Source of the DNA: Epiperipatus broadwayi
Lineage: Eukaryota; Onychophora; Udeonychophora; Euonychophora; Peripatidae
NCBI GenBank assembly: GCA_028023455.1
Contig: JAQFVV010000056.1
Span: 3,164,001 to 3,228,000, forward strand
Direction: 5' to 3'
Length of the DNA stretch: 64,000 nt
The notes under the pieces are model-generated. The model was given only the letters and a program-made list of their open reading frames with translations, had not been told where the DNA came from and made no database searches. The position numbers were made by a program, and so were the translations under genes. Below are positions 49,867 to 60,116 of the stretch, piece after piece (the first letter of the stretch is position 1; every line of letters starts with the position of its first letter).

Positions 49867-50250
49867 ACTTTTCCCAACATGGAGCCAAACCATCGTAACT
49901 GACAGTAATTAAATATTTGTTTTACTGTTCGAAAATAAAAATTTAAAGAAATGCTAAATTGCATATTTTAAAGTGGTATAATTTAAATAAAGAATTGACT
50001 AAAACTATTTTTTTCTTTAAATAAAAAGAAGATTTTGATATTTATGTTATTTAAAATAAATTATTTCCTTAAATGAAAAGAGAGAATAAAAGACAGTTAG
50101 ATATTTTGGACGGAGTTAAGGCATTGAGAATGGGAGATGATAGGATAAGGGGGTGGAGTCAGTCATATGTTTCATTTTAAAAAGAAATAAACAAACAGTA
50201 TTTGAATTATTTTAAATGAAAGCATTAGTTTAATAAACATAATAAAAAAA
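49867..50250. other. No gene recognised
   Basis: AT-rich. A purine-rich stretch (50100-50160) precedes the charged ORF. No LTR match found. Confidence 0.45.
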
Positions 50251-50802
50251 TTGAAATTTTCGAAAATGGAGCTGGAAGAAAACCCGATATTTTTAAAATA
50301 TCCCCAAATAATAGAGAAAGAGGAAGAAGAGATATCTGAGACACAGATGTTGATGAAAATGATGATGAATATGATGAAAGAAATGCAAGAATTCAAGAAA
50401 AGTCAGCAAGAGTTCAAAGCAAAAATGAAGGAAGATATTAATCAGTTCAAAGTAGAAATGATTAGAGAAATAAGGCATGAGATAACAGGAAAGGTAGAGG
50501 AAAACCAAGAAATCATAGAGTTAGATTTAACTAAAGAATGTCAGGAAACAGAAAAGGAAGTTGAGGTGGTAAGAGATGTAAGTGAAGGGAAGAATGAATT
50601 AGAAAATGTAAATCAAGAGATAGTAGAACAAGATAACATTAAGTATAGTGACTTGGAAATGAAAATAATTAAGATAGAAGATAATGTAATAGAGTTTTCA
50701 CAAGGAAGTAAAAATAAAAAGGTTAAAGTAAACATTCGCATTCGATTTAAGCATAGATTTAAAACAAAAAGGAAGAGTAGGAAGAAAATATTTTCAGCTT
50801 GA
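50251..50802 (+). CDS. Hypothetical charged coiled-coil protein, 183 aa
   Basis: Open frame with two possible starts, 50251 and 50266; the second (CGAAAATGG) has the better start context. Residues 20-85 are methionine- and glutamate-rich and look coiled-coil (ETQMLMKMMMNMMKEMQEF, FKVEMIREIRHEI). Residues 85-150 are acidic, and the last 30 are strongly basic (KVKVNIRIRFKHRFKTKRKS). I do not recognise a family. The acidic coiled coil followed by a basic tail recalls the E2 protein (41344-43384), so it may be the equivalent of a second non-autonomous element whose LTR could be at 52287-53380. It could also be a fortuitous frame in AT-rich DNA, though 183 codons with such ordered composition makes that less likely. 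Confidence 0.45.
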   Translation: MKFSKMELEENPIFLKYPQIIEKEEEEISETQMLMKMMMNMMKEMQEFKKSQQEFKAKMKEDINQFKVEMIREIRHEITGKVEENQEIIELDLTKECQETEKEVEVVRDVSEGKNELENVNQEIVEQDNIKYSDLEMKIIKIEDNVIEFSQGSKNKKVKVNIRIRFKHRFKTKRKSRKKIFSA

Positions 50803-52286
50803 AGAAATATGGAGTTTTGCTAAGTATAAAAGTTTTCTAATTTACGAGGCAGAAAGTAGGATGGAATGGGAAAGAGATTAGTAATAAATTATAAATGAGG
50901 GATAGACAAGAGGGGGAGTTAATTTATATTATAGAGCTAGTAGGTAGACAAAAGAAACCATCTGAAAAAGTTTAGGAATTATTAAAATAATGAAAAAGAA
51001 ACAAAAGACTGGAAATTGATAATAAATTTAGTGGAAAAAAAACTTTTGACATAGGTGATAAACCTGAATCTGAAAATTTATCTCTTTAAAAGTAAAATAA
51101 TATTTTTGTTTTAAAAAAAAAGAGGAATGGTTTCATAAAATAATAATAATAATAATAATGGAGGTTTCACTGGATAAAATATTTTTTTTCTCCATGCACA
51201 TATTAATAAAGAAAAAGTGTTCATAAATAAATAGGCCAAATTAATGATTTAAAGTAATGTTTGCAGGATTTTTAATAAACCAATAAAATAGTGGAAATAC
51301 ATAAAATAAAATCAGGGTAAATAAGTATAATATATCTGTAGAAAAATAATAAATAAAGTAGCGTAATAAAATAAAAGCTTGTTTTGAATACATGCAGGTT
51401 AATAAAAGGAAGTTAAATAAGTGGTTGAATTAAAGTAATCAAGTTAAATGAATAAATAAAATAACTGTAGAAAAATAATAAAGGATGAATCGTAATAAAA
51501 ATAGCAAGTTAAAGAAATGGTTTAAAAAGAATATTGTAAGATTAATATAAATAAATATGTTAAAATAATGTTCATATGAATTTAAAATAATATTGTAAGG
51601 TTAAAATAATATAGATGTAAATCTAAGTTTAAGTTAGGAATGTATAAGAGATTGCAATTAAAAGAAAAGAGGGTAGCTAGCATAGAAGTAAATTTTAGAA
51701 AAAGTTAAAGCTGTTGTCTGGATGAAATCAGCACCTGTAATGGACTCTCAGAGATCACTTCTCAGGGGAAAGTCCCCATTCTTTTTAAAGATGCGCACTG
51801 GGAACAACCAGAGTAAGCCGTGAGTCACTTCTTCAGGAGAGAATTCCCATATTTCGTATATTTCATATTTCATTTTCAAAGCATACGTTGAATTGAACAG
51901 TAGATGAATCCTGCCATTCACAGTGACCCTTTCTTTACAAAGTCCAGTAGAAACCCAGCATATGAAGTTTCATGTCAAGTATGAGCAAATCAGTGTAAGC
52001 CAGCAACTTGCATCCATGTTGTTTAAAATCCCTGTATCACAAAATATAGTGCTGTCCCAGAGGTCATCATCTAGTACCCGATCATTGGAAGCAATGTTGT
52101 GAGCATAAAAGGATGAAAAGCATAGTCAAAACAGATTGCCCTCAACATGTATAGTTTTAGATAAAGAATATAAACTTAGAGAAATAATAAAAAATCATGT
52201 AAATATTTCAGATTTACTAATTAAAGTTATCAGAGATAAAATGGTAAAAAAAGATGCATTTTACTCCCAAACGGAGGGTGGTATAA
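50803..52286. other. Noncoding; degenerate tandem motifs at 51290-51560
   Basis: A motif CTGTAGAAAAATAATAAA recurs near 51337 and 51465 within a degenerate repeat of about 130 bases. 51740-52120 is less AT-rich and has no readable frame. The end (52270-52286) is purine-rich (AAACGGAGGGTGG) and could be a polypurine tract. Confidence 0.4.
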
Positions 52287-53380
52287 TGTAACGCTACTGA
52301 GCAGTCATTAAAATTGTGTTTACAATTATTAAAAATAAAACCATTTCTCATAAATAATGTGAAGGTTAATAAATAAATAAACAATATGTAAGGCAGAATA
52401 AAAGTCTAAAGAGTTTTTTCTATTATTAGTAGTTTAAAATATAATACAGCTCGATAAAAAAAAAGTAGTATGAATCAGTTTGATAGAATTTTGTTTACAA
52501 AAGTTTAGAGTTTGTTCTTTTTTTAAAAAAGAAAATAATTTACAAAAGTTTAAAGAGTTTTAAATTTTTGTATAAACATCATTATCAGTAAAAGCTATAA
52601 TTAATTAATTAGAAGGGGGAGAAAGTTTAACTTGATAAAAGTTTAAGAAATAAATTTGTTATTCAAAATTAAAGGCATTCTCTTTTTATTTGATTTAAAG
52701 AAAAAAAAAGTATTCTTAAAACTAAAAGAAATCTCTTTCATTTAAATTATTTATTAGAATAAAATATACATGTGTGTAAATAGCCAATGATTGATAAAAT
52801 AAATATATGCATGTTCAATGTTAAGGAATAAATGAAAGTTAAAAAAATATATAATCATAAGAGATATAAACACAGAATTTGCAATGGTTATGAATTAAAA
52901 ATCCACAAAACAACAAATTTGCAATGGCTACCAAATGAAAACACATAATTAAAAGTTTATCTAAGGAATGTATTCAAAAATAGTGGAGGAACTTCAACAA
53001 CAAATATGGATGGAGGACATAAAAACCAATTACCAAAGTGACAACAGGTCATCATATAAATAGTCCAGATTTTCATCAAGCAGCAGTTGAGTTTGTATAA
53101 GTTGAGATCACAATCAGATCAGTTCAGTTCAGTCTAAGAATTCAGTCTATCAGTTCTTTAATCAGCGTTTACTAAGACAATGCATTGCTAACAGCCACAG
53201 GAAACATACAACTTTTCTCCAGCCTGAGTCTGATGGAAACAGCAATTTTGCTCAGTAAAGTGATGCCTGCTTAACAACAACTTAAAAAACTGCCAGGATA
53301 TGAAATTCTGTAAGAATGATACTACAAAATAGTAAGTATATAAACTCCACAAAACTTCAAACCCAACTGGTTGGAAATAT
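52287..53380 (+). repeat. Possible single LTR (E3)
   Basis: Starts TGTAACGCTACTG directly after a purine-rich tract. It contains TATAAATAG at 53055-53063 followed by CAGTTCAGTTCAGTC-type sequence, as in a U3/R region. No second copy is present in the window, so this rests on architecture alone. The right end is not defined. Confidence 0.3.
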
Positions 53381-53447
53381 TTTCATGTGAAGCAACAACC
53401 AGGAAGAAGTCCATGTTAAAATTCTATAGGTACTGAGCAACTTATAT

Positions 53448-53622
53448 AAAATATACTGAAACATTCACATACACAACATTTCAAAACATGCACATTAATG
53501 TAGCCATTGCAATAATTTGAAGCCTTTCAGAGTCAATTAATAAAGAACTCTATAGCATGCATAAAAAACTATTGATGTGCATGTTTTGAAATGTTGTGTA
53601 TGTGAATGCTTCAGTATATTTT
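53448..53622. repeat. Near-perfect 46-bp inverted repeat, spacer about 83 bp
   Basis: Arms 53448-53493 and 53577-53622 differ at one base; each contains ACAACATTTCAAAACATGCA or its complement. The right arm supplies the start of the open frame leading into the Penelope fragment. Confidence 0.85.
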
Positions 53623-53681
53623 ATATTGATTTCATGTATTTATTTTTAAGTGCCTTGTATTATTTAATACTCTTTGTTGAT

Positions 53682-54146
53682 CAAGTCCCTAACATTGACA
53701 AGCAAAGACTCCTACTCCCTTACCTTCCTAATATGCATAAATGTGTTTATAATATTTTCAATAATAAATACCAGTTATGTTTTCACATACCTCCTAACTC
53801 CAACAAACTAATTAATAATACCAAGGACTGCCTACCATCCCTGACACTTCAAGTGGTCTATAATATTGCCTGCCCTGAAAAAATTTGTAGATCATTGTAT
53901 TATGGTGAGACTAGGGCCTCTCTGTCCACTAGACTATCTCAACACACTTATTTTTATAAAAAAGCTTTGGTGGACACTGCTCATAGTTCAGTTTTTGTGC
54001 AGCACCATGCTTCAGCTGGACACGATTGCCTATCAGGAAATTCAATGGTGGTGTGCAGAGAGTGGCACATTCTTAAAAGAAAGATAAAAGAAGCTCTATT
54101 TATATCTAGAGATGGTGATGCCATCAATAAAAAAGACTCTTTCTAG
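53682..54146 (+). pseudogene. Penelope-like element GIY-YIG endonuclease fragment
   Basis: An open frame runs 53577-54146 (189 codons); homology begins near residue 36. Residues 66-92 resemble the linker before the nuclease in Penelope-like elements (F-IPPNSNKL, TKDCLPSL). Residues 93-189 fit a GIY-YIG nuclease: VVYNIACP at 93-100, YYGETRASLSTRL at 108-120 (catalytic Arg region), H123, QHHASAGHD at 142-150, KRKIKEALFI at 168-177 (catalytic Glu) and DAIN near 181-184 (conserved Asn). The nuclease cuts target DNA for reverse transcription. The RT domain is absent upstream, so this is a 5'-truncated copy. The frame itself is unbroken. Confidence 0.7.
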
Positions 54147-54402
54147 AAAATATCCAAGAAATGGAATGCATAATCATTTCATTTGCATACATTTGCATCA
54201 CTCCAAGTCAATTTATTATAGTTTGTAATACGGCTATGATTATGAGGGCTTTGACCCTTTAAAGCACTTAGCCATTTAATGGAATAGATATTATATAAAA
54301 ATAATAATATATATTTTCTTTATTTGTTTTTAGCTTTGTGTGCTTGTGCGTGTTAGAGCATTTTATATATTTTGATTGGGTGCTAGTATTATAGATAAAG
54401 AC
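54147..54402. other. Probable 3' flank of the Penelope fragment
   Basis: No gene. Sequence unremarkable. Confidence 0.35.
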
Positions 54403-54642
54403 GCCATTCAATGGCACTGTTTTCTCGCTAAAACTATAAAATATGAACATTCCCAGGCCATTGATTTTAATCATTTTGATGTGTTTTTTGTAATGCGAAA
54501 ATAAAAATAAAAATCATCTTTTGTTCGATGGCGCTATTTTCTTGCTAAAACTATAAAATATGAACATTCCCAGGCTGTTGATTTTAATCATTTTGATATG
54601 TTTTTTGTAATGCGAAAATAAAAATAAAAACAAAATCGTCTT
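54403..54642. repeat. Tandem duplication, period 117 bp
   Basis: Two units, with GGCACTGTTTTCTCGCTAAA at 54413 and GGCGCTATTTTCTTGCTAAA at 54530, highly similar through TTTTTTGTAATGCGAAAATA. Part of the unit recurs at 56142-56246. Confidence 0.85.
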
Positions 54643-54984
54643 TTTTAAATATTATTTTTTATTAACATATACAAATTAAATGATAACAGTAAATGTAAAA
54701 TAAAATCAACAAATTACAATTTGATTCGTGTTTTTTATTTTTCTTTATTAGAAAAAACAATTTTCTATTGGATATTTTTTTAGTGGGGTTACTGCTTTTT
54801 TTTTGTTGTTGTTGTTTAAAAACTCATAATCGGAATAAAAAGGTAAAATTTCTTAGTCTTCCTTTTCAATTTTAATTTTTACAGATAAACAGATATTATT
54901 GTGTTACTACTATTTTTTACTTTTTTTAGTCTTCGTTTTACATTTTTATTTTTTACAGACAAACAGATATTGGTAATCCTGACT

Positions 54985-56050
54985 TTTATGTCCCAACAAT
55001 CCCTCTATTTTTAAAAATGAACTAACTACTTTTCACACCTAAAAAAAAGTGTATGTAACTATATCCAAGTGTAAATGCTAATAAAAAAAGGTTAAAAAAA
55101 ATACTTACATTTACATGCGTATTTTTCACTTATAGCGGTCTTTGCTGCATGTAGAACTGTAAACAAATGACGTATATTAACTCTAAATGTTTTTACATAA
55201 AGAACACTCAATAACAAAAAAAACAAACTCATATTTAGGATCCGTCCATTTTTTATAATGACAGAATTCCACGCGGTCAAGCAAAAGTAGTTCAGAATTT
55301 GTCACGTGTCACAAATGACCAAAGTACAGTAGTTCATAATTTTTATAGCAACTTTGCGTGAGACTAAATAGAGCCTAAAAAATTAAGTTTTGTTACATCC
55401 ATATTATTTATTCATCTTCATGTAAAAAAGACATTTATAGTTACATATACTCTGCAATTACATCCATTTGATTTATTGATGTTCGTGTACAAAAATAAAT
55501 TTATAGTTACATATACTCTGAAATTACATATATAGAATGACAGAGTTCGACACCCGGATCCTAAATGTGAATTGGTTTTTTGACACGTGACAAATTCTGA
55601 ACTACTTTTGCTTGACGCTGGAATTCTGCCTATGTCCACTCTGTCCAAAGCATAAGCTAAAATACCAATTTGGGATGAGCACACCTTTGTTCTCATCCTA
55701 CCTGCAGGAATTTTCTTTCAGAAATCTGCACGCACGCGACGACCTTTTCGTGCATTTCCTCGCTTGTGTGGCTTCCAATTACTCCTAAAAATGTAAGTTT
55801 CTTTTCTTGTTATTTATTCTTCTTTACGGAAAAACATTTACAGTTAATATACGTCATTTGTTTACAGTTCTACATGCAGCAAAGACCGCGATAAGTGAAA
55901 AATACGCATGTAAATGTAAGTATTTTTTTTAATCTTTTTTTATTAGCATTTACACTTGGATATAGTTACATACACTTTTTTTTTTAGGTGTGAAAAAGTA
56001 GTTAGTTCATTTTTTTAAAAATAGAGGGCGAATTGTTCGGGACGCTAAAA
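54985..56050. repeat. Long inverted repeat with a 66-bp tandem core
   Basis: Outer arms 54985-55205 and 55825-56050 are reverse complements (ATGCAGCAAAGACCGCGATA on the right, its near complement on the left). Inner arms about 55260-55310 and 55577-55628 also pair (GTCACGTGTCA / TGACACGTGAC). The centre holds a 66-base tandem duplication (55394-55525). It is bounded on both sides by direct copies of the TTTGTAATGC-AAAATA unit. Probably a foldback element embedded in an array. Confidence 0.75.
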
Positions 56051-56096
56051 GTCGCTATTTTTTACTTCAAATAGAATGACAACAAAAAGTAAAAGT

Positions 56097-56138
56097 AGGG
56101 TTAGGTTTAGGGATAAGTTTAGGGTTAGGTTTAGGGTT
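56097..56138 (+). repeat. Short interstitial telomere-like repeat
   Basis: About six units mixing TTAGGG, TTTAGGG and close variants. TTAGGG is the usual mollusc/vertebrate telomere unit; this is internal and short. Confidence 0.75.
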
Positions 56139-56250
56139 CTGTTGTTTGTAATGCTAAAATAAAAAATATCGTACTTTTTATAAATACTTATATTTTATTA
56201 ACATATATAAAATAAATGATAACAATAAATGTAAAATTTATTCAACAAAG

Positions 56251-57120
56251 TATAACAGTAGTCGGAGAAAAGAAAGAAAGTAAAAGTTTTTAAAGAACAA
56301 CAAATATATATATATATAATGTCTTCTTTACTTATTAACCATGTTAATTATATATGCTTTTTATGAAATTTAAAAAAAAAAATGTGTAGAATTGTACTTT
56401 TCTTATTGGATAGTTTTGTGTTTCCACTATTTTTTACTTCAAAAATAAACACACGGTAGAATATTGTTTGTTTCGTGGAATGTTACGAACAGTACGTTAC
56501 TTGACGTGTTACCTAATTCCAACTCTCTTTACACATATATCTTGTCAACATTTTCCCACTTAAAACTTCAATACAGTACGGTGTAAAAAGTCTGATATTT
56601 ATTACTTAAGAAAATCTGAACATTTCAATACTTTAAAAAAAAATCAATCAAAACAACATTTTTATCTAATTCAAATATACACACCCTCTCACAAAGCCAT
56701 AACAATTTTATAAACTGTGTGAATTCACCAAATTTATTTGCTGTGATGCGACACACATGCTGTACTGTGATGCGTATAGTGGCCTGCCATCTGTAGCACA
56801 ACAAAAAAGTTGTATTATAGAAAATGCGGGTTCAGATGTGTCGACCACGGAAATGGCATTTTTATGTGTTTTAGCATGAAAATGGCAACATAGAGCGGTG
56901 TCTTTAGCTATAAGACTAGAATCTTTGATTGTATATCTTATTATAATGTGTGTGCCTGAGGTGGTGATAAGTCATTGTTTCATTTAATTAAGATTCATAT
57001 AAGTAGTAAAAATTAAAACCATAAATGAATGTTTAGTTAAAATAAATTATCTTTAAGCTTAATTTTGTCAGTCAATTCTTTTACCACTAATTGAAGCAAC
57101 AATTTGTTATTGTATTACAT
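56251..57120. other. No gene recognised
   Basis: AT-rich; no motif beyond another TTTTTTACTTCAAA unit near 56433, related to the repeat block upstream. Confidence 0.45.
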
Positions 57121-57125
57121 TTGAT

Positions 57126-57445
57126 TGAGCTAGTCATGGGATATTTAGAGCACTGGATTATGGGTCTAGCTGGTGCCTGAGGTTTACCTCAAAACAAATA
57201 AAGTGCTTGGATAGTAGTGGTTTGAATCTAGCAGTCGTGGTGGGCCTCGGTCTGAAAATGTGATCGCAATGCGTAGCTCGGTCTGATCGTGGGTATTGTT
57301 GATAGCTCTGCTATCGATGGTATTCTCTCCTCTGCTCAAAGGGCCAGTCTGTTCACATAATATTTATAATATAAAATTATGATAAATAAGGTTCAAACCC
57401 AGTTAAACCTAGCAAATAGAGTTTGCTGGATCATCTTACGAATGC
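57126..57445 (+). mobile_element. SINE-like composite with tRNA-like head
   Basis: 57126-57190 resembles a tRNA: GAGCTAGTCATGGGATATTTAG (D-arm), an anticodon-type stem CTGGA/TCTAG around TTATGGG, and a shortened T-arm TGAGGTTTACCTCA. A second B-box-like GGTTTGAATCTAGC lies at 57219-57232. 57299-57445 is the repeat shared with 49721-49866. Together they look like a tRNA-derived SINE; the ends and target duplication are not resolved. Confidence 0.45.
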
Positions 57446-58544
57446 ACCCAGTAAAATACTAATGATTTGAATTCAATTCAATTTGATTAAAAAGTGATGC
57501 CAAATATGTAAGTGCAAGAAATTTAAAGCTCTCATTAATGAAATTGAATTAGCCAAAAACTGGTCTAGAATTTATAACACTATCATGCAGTATCCATTGG
57601 TTATTCACATTTTTATTGAATAGCTCTTAAAAAGAAGTAGATTGCATTACTATTTCTTATTCATATATACTGATGTTTTTTTCTTTAGCAGAGAAAGATG
57701 CGTAATATTCTGATGGTATAGAAAAAAGTCTAAATTGACCATTAATAATTTGGGTCACAATTAGCTTAGAAAATCAGAATAAGTTATAACTATTTCTGAA
57801 ATAATAATTCTTAATAATAATAAAAACTTCAATGGATTACATTGCTTGCTGATAGAATATTTAGTGAAATAACGATGAGCTGAAGGCTTCTAGAAGTATG
57901 ATATCTAAAAAAAAGCATAAATAAATTATAGTTCAAGTTGATAAAATGCTTTTATATATTAGTGATTCAAGGTATGTAGAAGTGTAACATCTGGTAATGG
58001 TTGTACTTAATTACATTTATTTTGCTTTATAATCAAGGTGTTTATGTTTTTTTATGATAAACACAGTTAACATGAGATTTTATTTTATGAAATAATAATT
58101 AGTTACTTGTTTATATTTTATTTATCCCAGTAATAACGCTGTTCTATTAACATAAACTTATAATGAATGCATATATATTTAGAATACAGTTTGATGCATG
58201 TATATATTATTTAATCAGTGGCGCATCCTCTCAGAAAACAACACTCAGATTGAGGGAAATAGTAATAGTTTTATTCTAGATATGCATAATATGATAAGCA
58301 GATGATATTTTGAATTGAGGTGCATCTTAAGAGAAGTGCATTTATAAAGCAATCTAATATTTTATTAAGTTATGACCATATATATTTGAAGGTAAACTTA
58401 GGAAATATCTCTATAGAAGTGCTATATTTCATTGTCATGGTTTTTAAAAGGTCATCATAGGAATAATTAAATTGCATTGTTCAATGCATCAATTAAGACA
58501 ATAAAATCAATTACTCAAGGTTTTAATAAGTTTATATATTTGTA
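57446..58544. other. No gene recognised
   Basis: AT-rich, no coding or RNA signature. Confidence 0.5.
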
Positions 58545-59250
58545 CTGAACCAGCGCTCATCATTTTGGTCCAAATTACCATCTCTCACACATATATGTAA
58601 TCTGTGCTCAGTTTAGATTAAGATAGCAAATCTTCATATTTTAATGGACATGCTTCAGCTACTCCAACCTCCAACTCTTCAGCCATACATACCATTGAAA
58701 ATCTGATGATGAAAAGCCCAAATCCCAAGCTGATGACAATATTGTTGTTTTCCCATGTTACTCTGACCCCTCATGTACATGATCATATCCATTTAAATAC
58801 ATAGGATGGGCAGGATACAAGCTTAATGTGTAATATTTGAAATACAAGCACTCTTTATATACCTGGAGCCTAATTGTAAATACAGGGGATTTGAACTCAG
58901 ACCTTCAAGCATCTTTCAACTATCCACACTATCTTATATCACTGATACACATGATCACACACATGTAGAAAAGATAAATATTCTCCAATATATGTATTTC
59001 ATGCTGAATCAGCACTCATCAGTTGGTACAGATTACCATCTCTCACACATATATGAAATCAGTGCTCAGTTTATATTAAGATAAGCAAATGTTCATACTT
59101 TAATGGACAGGCTTCAATCTACTCCAACCTGCAACTCTTCGGACATCCATACCATTGAAAATCTAATCATGGGTATCAGTGATATGGGATAGTGTAGATA
59201 TTTGAAAGCTGCTTGAAGGTCTGAGTTCAAATCCCCTATATTTAAATTTA
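58545..59250. repeat. SINE-like repeat cluster: direct and inverted copies
   Basis: 58545-58711 and 59004-59172 are direct repeats (CTGAA-CAGC-CTCATC, CAGTTTA-ATTAAGATA, ACCATTGAAAATCT). 58876-58955 and about 59170-59245 are inverted copies of a tRNA-derived-like segment with GAGTTCAAATCCCC on the plus strand near 59223-59236. The motifs AAAAGATAAAT and TATGTATTTCATGCT link this cluster to the dimer at 18051-18415 and to 63788-63945. Confidence 0.7.
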
Positions 59251-59632
59251 TAAATATAAATGATAACAATCAACCCTAAGACTATCAACAATCTTAACCT
59301 GTAATTAAGGAAGATTGAGATTATTTATAGACTAAGGATTGATTGTTATTATTAATGTGTTAATTGTTAGAATTAGAGATAGGATAAAACTGGGATCAGT
59401 AAATCTGATAGGTCAGATTTTTTTTTTAAATTTATGAAACTTGATTTTTTTTAACAGTTTATTAAATTAAAGTACAAAACTGTTAATTATATTCGATAAG
59501 AATGAGGTCAATATAAAACTCATAATTCAGCTGCATAACCAAGACTCAAGACAATGTTGTTTGTTGCAAAACTTTTTGATGTAAATATTGCCATATTAGC
59601 TTTTAATGATGTTCTCATCATGAAACTACCAC
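59251..59632. other. No gene recognised
   Basis: AT-rich; a partial inverted pair around 59260-59360 (CAATCAACCCTAAGACTAT / ATAGACTAAGGATTGATTG). Confidence 0.45.
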
Positions 59633-60116
59633 TTAAAACAGGCAAAACTCACTATACGTATTGCCACACACAGCATGCTAGAGTAATCAATGGATGCCAG
59701 AAGGCTTGTGCATAAAATCCCCATCTAGTGCCTACTCATCCAATATCCCCAGACTAGTTTCTGGCTTGTGGCCTTCATCAGTGAGGAGCCTTGGATCTGA
59801 GAGCATTGTACCTAGATCTTAGGATCTAATGCAACCCTCCAGCAGCCACCTTTTATCTTCACTTAACTACAAAACTATGAGTCTTAAACTGAAAACACCT
59901 TAATGTTTTCAATCCAAGCCATTAGCTTATATAGTCATATGGGTCCAAACTCAGTTCAGTACCCACACATTTTGGTGTCTTTGGTTCTTTAATAACCATA
60001 ACCATCATTATGAATAGACACAAGATGGGGATTTTATGCACAAGCCTTCTGGCATTCATTGATTACTCTAGCTTGCTGCGTGTGGCAATACATATAGTGA
60101 GTTTTGCCTGTTTTAA
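59633..60116. repeat. Foldback element: 94-bp inverted repeats, 296-bp spacer
   Basis: Arms 59633-59726 and 60023-60116 are near-perfect reverse complements (TTAAAACAGGCAAAACTCAC at the left end, its complement at the right end; AGATGGGGATTTTATGCACA on the inner right). The spacer contains a block shared with 11640-11700. Confidence 0.85.
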
